Below are positions 1 through 5,503 of a stretch of 6,696 bases of DNA, piece by piece. This stretch comes from Planctomycetota bacterium. GTDB lineage: Bacteria; Planctomycetota; Phycisphaerae; UBA1845. The position numbers and the translations under genes are program-made. Position 1 is the first letter of the stretch. Each line of letters opens with the position of its first letter. The notes under the pieces were generated by a model. That model was not told where the DNA came from and searched no databases. It was given only the letters and a program-made list of their open reading frames with translations. The DNA lies in assembly GCA_024277835.1 (NCBI GenBank), contig JAJRUK010000030.1, forward strand, positions 1 through 6,696, read 5' to 3'.

Positions 1-179
1 AGAGCACCGCCATCATGTGCGCCGAAGAAAACCCCGCCCACTGCCATCGGACCGCCCTCATCGCCCCCGCACTTGTCGAGATGGATTGCAACGTGACCCA
101 CATCCGCCACGACGGATCGACAGAGTCACAAGAAGAGGTCGAAAACCGTCTCACCGGCGGTCAACTCAACCTCTTCTAA
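1..179 (+). CDS. DUF488 family protein, C-terminal fragment (5' end outside window)
   Basis: This is the last 58 codons of a gene entering from the left edge; the frame begins at base 3 and ends at TAA 177-179. The visible protein begins STAIMCAEENPAHCHR and ends GGQLNLF. The block C-A-E-x-x-P-x-x-C-H-R is the signature of the C-terminal half of DUF488 proteins, where the cysteines, His and Arg are highly conserved. It is followed by the usual 'LIA..L...(C)NVTHIRHDG' strand-helix segment. Members are soluble cytoplasmic proteins of about 120-190 residues with no settled biochemical role, so I assign none. The start and upstream context are not visible. The neighbouring gene at 216-401 is convergent, with only 36 bases between the two stop codons. 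A longer-looking reading frame beginning at 17 is out of frame with this motif and is not real. The family call is firm because of the motif. Confidence 0.85.
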   Translation, partial: STAIMCAEENPAHCHRTALIAPALVEMDCNVTHIRHDGSTESQEEVENRLTGGQLNLF

Positions 180-185
180 ACACCG

Positions 186-207
186 GACCTTGGAGAACCA
201 GAGGGTC
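186..207. terminator. Candidate hairpin between convergent genes
   Basis: GACC-TTGG (186-193) can pair with CCAG and GGTC (198-207) around an AGAA loop with a small bulge, giving about 8 pairs in the short gap between two convergent stop codons. The position suits a two-way terminator. Neither strand has a clear U-tract directly after the stem, so intrinsic termination is only possible, not shown. Confidence 0.3.
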
Positions 208-215
208 TGAAAAGG

Positions 216-401
216 CTACTCTGACGGCGCGGAATCTTCGGGCTTGTACCATTCTCGAATTCGCCGCTCAAGCTCGATCTTCGCCTTGGTAATACCGTTT
301 TGCACGAAGAACCCTTCCGCCCGACATCGATCGATCAGCTCACGAGGTGTGATGCCCAGTTCTCGCGCTAAGTCTTTGATTTTGATTCCGTTGTTCGCCA
401 T
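216..401 (-). CDS. Stand-alone IF-2 N-terminal domain (IF2_N) mini-protein, 61 aa
   Basis: Starts MANNGIKIKDLARELGIT and ends at TAG (216-218 on the plus strand). Residues about 5-52 match the IF2_N fold found at the N-terminus of bacterial initiation factor IF-2: a short basic strand, the helix 'KDLARELGI', 'TPRELIDRCRAEGF' and a final helix 'KIELERRIREWY'. In IF-2 this small helical domain contributes to ribosome or nucleic-acid contacts. Here there is no GTPase domain, so it is not infB. Single-domain versions occur in planctomycete genomes with unknown roles; nucleic-acid binding is my inference. The frame stays open to 779, but residues upstream of this Met look non-coding (Cys/Arg/Ser-rich, no family similarity), and IF-2 proteins also start with a short 'MA-basic' lead, so ATG at 399-401 is preferred. 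No Shine-Dalgarno is visible; a -10-like box lies only 10 nt upstream. It is convergent with the DUF488 gene and divergent from the sigma factor gene. Confidence 0.8.
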   Translation of the reverse strand: MANNGIKIKDLARELGITPRELIDRCRAEGFFVQNGITKAKIELERRIREWYKPEDSAPSE

Positions 402-411
402 CGTCGGCGCT

Positions 412-417
412 ATTCTA
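412..417 (-). promoter_or_regulatory. Candidate -10 box for the IF2_N gene (possibly leaderless)
   Basis: The minus strand reads TAGAAT, a five-of-six match to TATAAT, with 10 nt between it and the ATG at 401. Transcription would begin within about 2-4 nt of the start codon, and no ribosome-binding site is visible. The -35 partner is weak (CTGTTG at 17 bp spacing), so this rests on the -10 alone. Confidence 0.35.
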
Positions 418-490
418 GGAAGAACCGCCGAAAACAACAGCGCTGCGAGACATGATCGCATGAACGTAAGACGTTTGGCCAAATAGACAC

Positions 491-679
491 GGCCCACAGC
501 CAGCCGGACGGCGCGCGGCAAATGAAATCTGTAAGATCCCAAGCGACCGCCCGGCGTCCAAGGACCGCCGCCCGGCTGGCAGGAGCCCCCAACTGAGCAG
601 GTAAGCTTCTCCAACAGGTGACTACGCAAAGCGCCCGGAAATCGCGCAATAAAAGACCCCCCCAATCTCCCGATTGAGA
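491..679 (-). ncRNA. Candidate structured RNA (no known family recognised)
   Basis: Several helices form on the minus strand. (a) 15 continuous pairs join 580-566 (GCCAGCCGGGCGGCG) to 513-499 (CGCCGTCCGGCTGGC), with one G-U pair. (b) Across a small internal loop, 587-583 pairs with 495-491, with one G-U. (c) Inside the rod, 540-524 forms a 7-bp hairpin GGGATCT/AGATTTC with a 3-nt loop and two G-U pairs. (d) At 679-660, TCTCAATC/GATTGGGG forms 8 pairs, two of them G-U, capped by GGGA, a GNRA tetraloop. Every G-U becomes an A-C mismatch on the plus strand, so the fold favours a minus-strand transcript. The region lies upstream of the IF2_N gene and could be its leader or a separate RNA. I looked for tRNA, tmRNA, RNase P, SRP and cobalamin/TPP riboswitch signatures and found none. 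The ends are uncertain and the helices were found by eye, without covariation. Confidence 0.4.
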
Positions 680-848
680 CGATTCGGATGTCGCTGATCG
701 CACTAACGATACCGCTCAGATGGCCAGAACCAGCCTGCACGCACCGCGACGAAACACATAAATACGGATGAACAAACAACTTACGAACCTAAAGTCGCAA
801 CTTAACGATGTCTCCTTCGATTGGCGACGGGCAGGGTGATAAATCGCC
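588..848. other. Intergenic DNA with no gene seen; right part AT-richer
   Basis: Apart from the 660-679 hairpin already listed, no coding sequence or RNA signature could be supported. From about 750 to 810 the DNA is noticeably AT-richer than its surroundings. It contains two copies of CAACTTA (777-783 and 798-804) exactly 21 bp apart, about two helical turns. This lies between divergent genes and could hold regulator-binding sites for the sigma operon, but nothing identifies a regulator. Confidence 0.4.
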
Positions 849-877
849 TTGGAGTCCGCCATTCGGTTCGTTATACT
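849..877 (+). promoter_or_regulatory. Sigma-70-like promoter of the sigma-kinase operon
   Basis: TTGGAG (849-854) and TATACT (872-877) are separated by 17 bp, close to the TTGACA/TATAAT consensus with ideal spacing. The predicted start of transcription is near 884, giving a leader of about 45 nt before the GTG at 930. The ECF sigma factor therefore looks transcribed by the housekeeping sigma factor, at least basally. An ECF-type autoregulated promoter was not recognised. Confidence 0.6.
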
Positions 878-929
878 CGCATAAGTGCAGATTTAAGCGG
901 GATCTCAGCCGTGGATGGGAAAGTGACGA

Positions 930-1508
930 GTGACGGACGAAAACGAGGTCTACGCAAAGCGGGCGGTGGAGGAATTGGGGCTCCAGCAGGCTACTGACGA
1001 GCTATTTCCGCTGATCTACGACGAGCTGCGAAGATTGGCCCACAACTGGTTCGCCAAGCAACGCGGCGATGCGACCCTTCAGCCAACCGCCGTGGTCCAC
1101 GAAGCTTATATTCGACTCGCCACAAGCGAAGGGAAAGGATGGGAAACCGGACAACACTTTAGAGCGATCGCCGCCCGTGCGATGCGACAGATTCTGGTCG
1201 ATCGCGCAAGACAACGGCGATCCGCAAAAAGGGGCGGAGACCGGTGGCGAGTGACTCTCTCCGGAATCGCCGACGACAGCGACCCAGGACAAACCGCCGA
1301 TCTGGTCGATTTGGACACCGCGCTGGTAGAGCTTTCCGGACTTAACAAGCGACACGCCACTATCGTCGAGCTGAAATTCTTCGGTGGCCTGTCGATCCCG
1401 GAAATGGCGGAACTGCTTGGTGTCTCTGAAAGAACCGTGACACTCGATTGGCAAATGGCAAGAGCATGGCTGCTCTCGCGCCTCAACGGCGAAACGAAAC
1501 AACAATGA
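930..1508 (+). CDS. ECF-family RNA polymerase sigma factor (planctomycete/kinase-linked type), 192 aa
   Basis: A cytoplasmic sigma factor that directs RNA polymerase to a specific promoter set. Residues about 22-100 form sigma region 2: 'ELFPLIYDELRRLAHNWF', then 'TLQPTAVVHEAYIRL' and 'HFRAIAARAMRQILVDRARQRR'. Residues about 128-186 form region 4, with the helix-turn-helix 'LSIPEMAELLGVSERTV'. This wording is typical of the ECF group (Sig-70_X6 type) abundant in Planctomycetes and Acidobacteria, and the length is normal. Canonical ECF sigmas have an acidic DAED-like motif just before 'LVQEVF'; here the aligned residues are Q51-P52-T53-A54, without acidic residues. There is no anti-sigma gene. 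The next gene is a Ser/Thr kinase overlapping by ATGA, so control by phosphorylation is likely (inference). GTG 930 is chosen because an in-frame TGA lies at 924-926 and no other start intervenes; the ribosome-binding site is weak (GGGA 917-920). Confidence 0.92.
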   Translation: MTDENEVYAKRAVEELGLQQATDELFPLIYDELRRLAHNWFAKQRGDATLQPTAVVHEAYIRLATSEGKGWETGQHFRAIAARAMRQILVDRARQRRSAKRGGDRWRVTLSGIADDSDPGQTADLVDLDTALVELSGLNKRHATIVELKFFGGLSIPEMAELLGVSERTVTLDWQMARAWLLSRLNGETKQQ

Positions 1509-4435
1509 CCCCCCAGCGATACCAGCAGATTCAGGAAGTCTTCCAAAGGGTCGCAGAGACACCCGCACCTCAACAGCAAGAGATGCTCGACCAGGAATGT
1601 ACGAACGACCCTGACCTTCGATCCCAAGTCGAAAAGCTCCTCCCCTACCTCACAAAGACAACCGGAAACCTTCTCGACCTGACGACCACTGCCGCAGATC
1701 GACAACCCGCGCCGCTCCCAGCGAACATCGGCCCATACAAAATACTCTCACAAATCGGTCTCGGCGGAATGGGCGTCGTCTACGAAGCTGAGCAGAACAA
1801 CCCCCGCCGACACGTCGCTCTCAAGGTTCTCGCCAGCAGAAACGACGACCCCTACTATACCAAACTCTTCCAGCGAGAGGTCCGAGCACTCGCACGCCTC
1901 GACGATGCGCGCATCGCGCGAATCTACGACGCAGGGCGCACCGACGAAGGGCAATACTACTTCGCAATGGAGTTAATCCGTGGCTGCACGCTTAGCGACT
2001 ACGCAAAGAATAACAACCTCTCAGACGCCGATCGCCTGCAACTCTTTCGCACGGTCTGCGATGCGATCAATAGCGCTCACCAGCGTGGCGTGGTCCACCT
2101 TGATCTTAAGCCGTCGAATATTCTCGTCGATGAATCCGGGTCACCTCGAATATTAGACTTTGGTCTCGCACGAATAGTCGAAGTCGATACCACAACAATC
2201 ACCATCTTCCGTGACGCAAAGCACTTGCATGGGACGCTCCCTTATATGAGCCCCGAACAAGTGCGCGGTGATGCGCGAACCATCGACGTTCGTTCCGACA
2301 TCTACTCGCTTGGCGTCATACTCTTTGAACTCATGACGGGCGCATTACCCATCGAACCCAAGGGTCGTTCGTGGCATATGCTTCTGAGAGCCATCCTGGA
2401 TGAACCCCCGAGAACTCCGAGGGAAGTCAGATCAGACATTCCCGCTGACGTAGAAGTCATCATTCAAAAATCGCTCGAAAAAGACCGCGATGATCGATAC
2501 CAAAGCGCGCTTTCACTCTCAGAAGATATCCAGCGACATTTGACAGGCCATCCAATCCTCGCGCGTCCACAAACCGCTTTGCAAACCGTCCAAAAGTGGA
2601 TTCTTCGACACAGGATCGCCTCCGCATCCGCCGCCGTCTTTCTAATCTCTGTCACGACGGTAGCCATCTGGATGAGTGCTCTCTACGCGAGGGCCAGCAC
2701 CGCAGAGCACCTCGCCGAAGTCAGACTGCAAGCCACGACCGAAGCACACGCGAAAGCTGAGCAAAAGGCAGAGCTTCACGCACGCGAGCGAGACAAAGCA
2801 GAACGCGCCGCCAGTTTCCTAACGGAAATGATCACGCTCACGGACCCCTACTTCGGAATCCGCGGCGATGTGCCCATTTGGAGACTGCTCGATCGAGCTT
2901 CACAACGCGCGGCACAAGAACTGGGTGACTTTCCACAACTCGAAGCAAACCTGCGAGAGACGATCGGTATCAGCTACTCATCACTGGGCCTCATTGAGAA
3001 AGCAGATGCGGAGCTTCAACGCGCTGTCGAACTTCAACGCACACGAGGTCCCGAACACCTCAACGATCTCGCACGAGTGTTGATCGCTCTGGGGCATGTA
3101 CGATGCAAGGATCCGAGGCTTGCATCCATTGCTCCCATCGCGGCCAGCGAAGCAGTCGACATTCGTACGACGCTCCTCGGACCAGAGCATCCCGACACGC
3201 TCGACGCAGAGTTGAATCTCGCACGCGCACACCACTATGCAAGAAACCTCGATATCGCGAAAGAGCTGAGCGCCAAAGTGCTCGCGGCGTCCCGCCGACT
3301 GTACCCGGAAAACGACGCAAGGATCGCGACCGCCCTCATGGTCTCCGGCAACACCGCGCACCTTCAAGGTTGGTTTGATGTAGCGAGCGAGTTCTTCGAT
3401 CAAGCTGCATCCATTTACGAACGCCACAAAAACGAAATGCCCGAAGACTACATCAATGTGCTCGAGAGCATCACGAGCGAACGGGCCAACCTCGGACACT
3501 ATGCTCAGGCAGAAGTGATCGCCAACAATGCCCTTGAGGTCGCGAGCGAACACCTCGGCGCAAAACATTCCGTCGTCGCAAGGCTCCTGACTTCGCTCGC
3601 ACGCGTGCAGATCGCGCTCGATCGCCCCACCGAAGCCGGAAAAAACCTGGACGAAGCGATGGAGATTTTCACCGCCTGGTTCCCTGAAAACGCGCCGAGC
3701 ATCAGGAACACAAAGGGCATGATCGCAGGAACACGCTGGGCATCTGGCGACTACGAAGAAGCAGAACGCATCTTCCGAGAACTCGCAACAGAAACAGCGC
3801 CAGCAACGACCATCGAATTTGACAACAGATTCCACACGCTAGCCGTCGTCCTCCGAGATATGGAAAAGTTTGAGGAAGCGGAAAGCATACTCGTCAGAAT
3901 CAACAACAACGCAATCGATCGGCACCGGGCGGACCACCCCTACGCCGCCAATGGCAAAATCAACCTCGCCCGCCTGTACTACCTCAGAGGTGAATACGAA
4001 AAAGCCGAACCGCTCGCCCGCAGCGCCATGAAAATCCGACGAAATCAACTCGGAGAACACCACCCAAATCACGCAGAATCATGCATGGTCCTCGGACTCG
4101 TCCTGACGGGACAAGGGGACACGGCAGCTGGCGAACCCCTCCTGCGCCAAGCCCTCGCCATCCGACAAGAACTCTGGGGCGACAAACACTCACTCGTCGC
4201 GGAAGCAAAAAGCTCGCTCGCCCAGTGCCTCATCGAACAAAAGCAATACGCCAAGGCAGAAACCCTGCTCGTCGCGGCAAGATCGGTCCTTTCACAAAAG
4301 CTGCTCCCTCAGCACAAGTATCGCCGACTTACCCGACAAAGACTTGCGAGACTCTACAAAGAAACCCAACGACCAGAACTCGCGGCCGAATACCAACTCG
4401 TCCTTAAGACCACCGAGTCAGACGAAAAACCCTAG
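1505..4435 (+). CDS. Membrane Ser/Thr protein kinase with C-terminal TPR sensor domain, 976 aa
   Basis: Order of parts: residues 1-50, an N-terminal helical segment usual in these kinases ('YQQIQEVFQRVAET...EKLLPYL'); 77-345, a Hanks-type kinase; about 370-392, one membrane helix; 393-440, a charged Ala/Glu/Lys helix, probably coiled coil; about 480-965, kinesin-light-chain-type TPRs, with the marks 'LGPEHPDTLDAELNLA' and 'EYEKAEPLARSAMKIRRNQLGEHHP'. Kinase residues seen: glycine loop IGLGGMG (84-90), K107 in VALK, helix-C E125, catalytic loop H198-L199-D200-L-K202-P-S-N205, D218-F-G, and SPE (249-251). All catalytic residues are present, but HRD is HLD, making it a non-RD kinase. It should phosphorylate Ser/Thr of partners, most simply the sigma factor encoded just upstream, while the TPR part beyond the membrane binds an unknown ligand. 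ATG 1505 overlaps the sigma stop (ATGA), implying coupled translation. An in-frame ATG at 1448 lies deep inside the sigma gene and would add unrelated residues. Ends at TAG. Confidence 0.93.
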   Translation: MTPQRYQQIQEVFQRVAETPAPQQQEMLDQECTNDPDLRSQVEKLLPYLTKTTGNLLDLTTTAADRQPAPLPANIGPYKILSQIGLGGMGVVYEAEQNNPRRHVALKVLASRNDDPYYTKLFQREVRALARLDDARIARIYDAGRTDEGQYYFAMELIRGCTLSDYAKNNNLSDADRLQLFRTVCDAINSAHQRGVVHLDLKPSNILVDESGSPRILDFGLARIVEVDTTTITIFRDAKHLHGTLPYMSPEQVRGDARTIDVRSDIYSLGVILFELMTGALPIEPKGRSWHMLLRAILDEPPRTPREVRSDIPADVEVIIQKSLEKDRDDRYQSALSLSEDIQRHLTGHPILARPQTALQTVQKWILRHRIASASAAVFLISVTTVAIWMSALYARASTAEHLAEVRLQATTEAHAKAEQKAELHARERDKAERAASFLTEMITLTDPYFGIRGDVPIWRLLDRASQRAAQELGDFPQLEANLRETIGISYSSLGLIEKADAELQRAVELQRTRGPEHLNDLARVLIALGHVRCKDPRLASIAPIAASEAVDIRTTLLGPEHPDTLDAELNLARAHHYARNLDIAKELSAKVLAASRRLYPENDARIATALMVSGNTAHLQGWFDVASEFFDQAASIYERHKNEMPEDYINVLESITSERANLGHYAQAEVIANNALEVASEHLGAKHSVVARLLTSLARVQIALDRPTEAGKNLDEAMEIFTAWFPENAPSIRNTKGMIAGTRWASGDYEEAERIFRELATETAPATTIEFDNRFHTLAVVLRDMEKFEEAESILVRINNNAIDRHRADHPYAANGKINLARLYYLRGEYEKAEPLARSAMKIRRNQLGEHHPNHAESCMVLGLVLTGQGDTAAGEPLLRQALAIRQELWGDKHSLVAEAKSSLAQCLIEQKQYAKAETLLVAARSVLSQKLLPQHKYRRLTRQRLARLYKETQRPELAAEYQLVLKTTESDEKP

Positions 4436-4445
4436 CCCGACATGA

Positions 4446-4475
4446 GCGGCGAACAAGCTGCATTTAGCGCGCCGC
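4446..4475. terminator. Candidate stem between kinase and acyltransferase genes
   Basis: GCGGCG (4446-4451) pairs perfectly with CGCCGC (4470-4475), and GCT/AGC (4457-4459, 4466-4468) can pair inside. It sits just after the kinase stop and overlaps the last codons of the convergent acyltransferase. There is only a weak pyrimidine tail (CTTCTCT) on the plus strand, so it is a possible rather than a convincing terminator. Confidence 0.3.
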
Positions 4476-5408
4476 CTTCTCTGAAACCGCTCCCCCGCGA
4501 TCCCCCTTGACTCGAGGCTGATGCTTCCATCGCCTATGAACCCACCAATATTGCGACGGTTCTTCACGAATAAAACGCTCGAATGACTTCGTGTACTCTT
4601 CCGTGATCCACCGCAGCGGATCATCTTTGTCCGCCCACTCTTCCGGAAGAATCACCCGATCGATCCCAACTTCATACTTGGCGACATCACCAAGTCGCCG
4701 CCCGTACCCTACAAGAATCGGAACCTCCGCCGTCATCGCCAAAAGACCAATCGACTTGTACGTCGATGCCGGTTTACCGAAAAAATCAACAAACATCCCC
4801 TTCCGCCCGGCGTCCTGATCGCCAATAAACGCAACCATCGAACCATTCTGTAACAACCCCTCCGCATGAGACGATGCCCCCTTCTTATCCAAGAGCTTCA
4901 AACCAAGCGTACGACGACTGTTCACCAGGAACCGGTTCAAATAAAAGTTATTCTCCGGACGCATGATCGCCGTCAGATCAAAACCCTGCACCGCAAGAAG
5001 ATGACCGACCATCTCAAACGCCCCATAGTGCGCCGTTACAAGCACAGCCCCACGCCCACTTAGCAACACGTCGATCGCCGACTCTAGATTCCGAACACGA
5101 ATGAAGTTGGGCCACGTCTCCGGCACAATCAAACGCGTAAGACAAACCGCCTCAACCGCGAACATCGCGATCGACTCGAGACATCGATCCGCCATCTCGG
5201 AAATCTCATCAGGGGTACGCTCATCCCCGAAAGCGTCCGTCAAATGCGATACAGCAATCGCCCGATGCCGAGGCAGCACCCGCCGCCAAATCCAAGCAAG
5301 CCCCCGCGCCGACCGCAAGTTCCAATTGATCGGAAAACACTGCATCAACGCAAACGCAGCGCGCACCACAATATAAAACAACCATGCTTTGATCCCGGAA
5401 CCCTTCAT
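4464..5408 (-). CDS. LpxL/LpxM-like lysophospholipid (lipid A) acyltransferase, 314 aa
   Basis: Member of the bacterial lipid A biosynthesis acyltransferase family, which transfers a fatty acyl chain to a lipid A precursor or related lipid at the inner membrane. The catalytic H-x4-E motif is H127-YGAF-E132. Other family blocks are 'IMRPENNFYLN' (148-158) with 'R..LG' following, 'AFIGDQDA' (193-200) leading to 'VDFFGKPAST', and the C-terminal 'PSQYWWVHRRWK' (284-295). A hydrophobic N-terminal stretch at residues about 7-24 is the expected membrane anchor. The length of about 310 residues is normal. ATG 5406-5408 is preferred because AGGA lies 8 nt upstream (5417-5420). An ATG at 5415-5417 has that AGGA with no spacing, and a TTG at 5454-5456 would add 16 basic residues. 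It is convergent with the kinase and divergent from queA. The family implies an outer membrane with lipid A or a similar lipid. The exact acceptor and position cannot be told, so no symbol is given. Confidence 0.88.
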   Translation of the reverse strand: MKGSGIKAWLFYIVVRAAFALMQCFPINWNLRSARGLAWIWRRVLPRHRAIAVSHLTDAFGDERTPDEISEMADRCLESIAMFAVEAVCLTRLIVPETWPNFIRVRNLESAIDVLLSGRGAVLVTAHYGAFEMVGHLLAVQGFDLTAIMRPENNFYLNRFLVNSRRTLGLKLLDKKGASSHAEGLLQNGSMVAFIGDQDAGRKGMFVDFFGKPASTYKSIGLLAMTAEVPILVGYGRRLGDVAKYEVGIDRVILPEEWADKDDPLRWITEEYTKSFERFIREEPSQYWWVHRRWKHQPRVKGDRGGAVSEKAAR

Positions 5409-5416
5409 CGCACGCA

Positions 5417-5420
5417 TCCT
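5417..5420 (-). promoter_or_regulatory. Shine-Dalgarno (AGGA) deciding the acyltransferase start; overlaps a -10-like TAGGAT
   Basis: On the minus strand the text is TAGGATGCGTGCGATG. AGGA sits 8 nt before the chosen ATG. The same bases also read TAGGAT, a -10-like hexamer 7 nt before that ATG, so this may be a promoter element instead. The two readings cannot be separated by eye. Confidence 0.4.
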
Positions 5421-5465
5421 ACCGCGCCACCACAACTTTCCCCAATCCGCCCGCAATCCTCCCTC

Positions 5466-5494
5466 TTGACCGCCCCAGCCTGACCCGCCATAAC
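5466..5494 (+). promoter_or_regulatory. Candidate queA promoter, probably leaderless
   Basis: TTGACC (5466-5471, five of six to TTGACA) and CATAAC (5489-5494, four of six to TATAAT) are separated by 17 bp. Transcription would begin near 5501-5502, only 2-3 nt before the ATG at 5504. No Shine-Dalgarno is present upstream of that ATG, which fits leaderless translation. Confidence 0.45.
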
Positions 5495-5503
5495 CTTACG
5501 CCC

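Noticed and set aside
17..292. Plus-strand open frame of 91 codons starting at GTG 17
   Set aside because: It is out of frame with the clear DUF488 motif and overlaps the IF2_N gene; its content is Arg/Pro-rich shadow sequence.
499..580. The long inverted repeat as a Rho-independent terminator or a transposon end
   Set aside because: No U-tract follows on either strand, the loop is over 50 bases, and there is no transposase or target-site duplication nearby.
402..779. Upstream extension of the IF2_N frame to a 187-residue protein, including a signal-peptide-like stretch starting MRSCLAALLF
   Set aside because: The added residues have no family similarity and a non-coding look, the domain is a cytoplasmic one, and the same bases form the RNA-like helices.
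1448..1504. Upstream ATG for the kinase at 1448
   Set aside because: It would add 19 residues from inside the sigma region 4 coding sequence; the ATGA junction at 1505 and the family N-terminus fit better.
2981..3835. Long minus-strand open frame (284 codons) inside the kinase TPR region, and other antisense frames over the sigma, kinase and queA genes
   Set aside because: They are mirror frames of well-supported genes, rich in Cys/Arg/Val without recognisable domains.
5409..5456. TTG start for the acyltransferase at 5456
   Set aside because: ATG at 5408 has a well-spaced AGGA and starts right before the hydrophobic anchor; the extension is Arg/Trp-rich and unlike the family.
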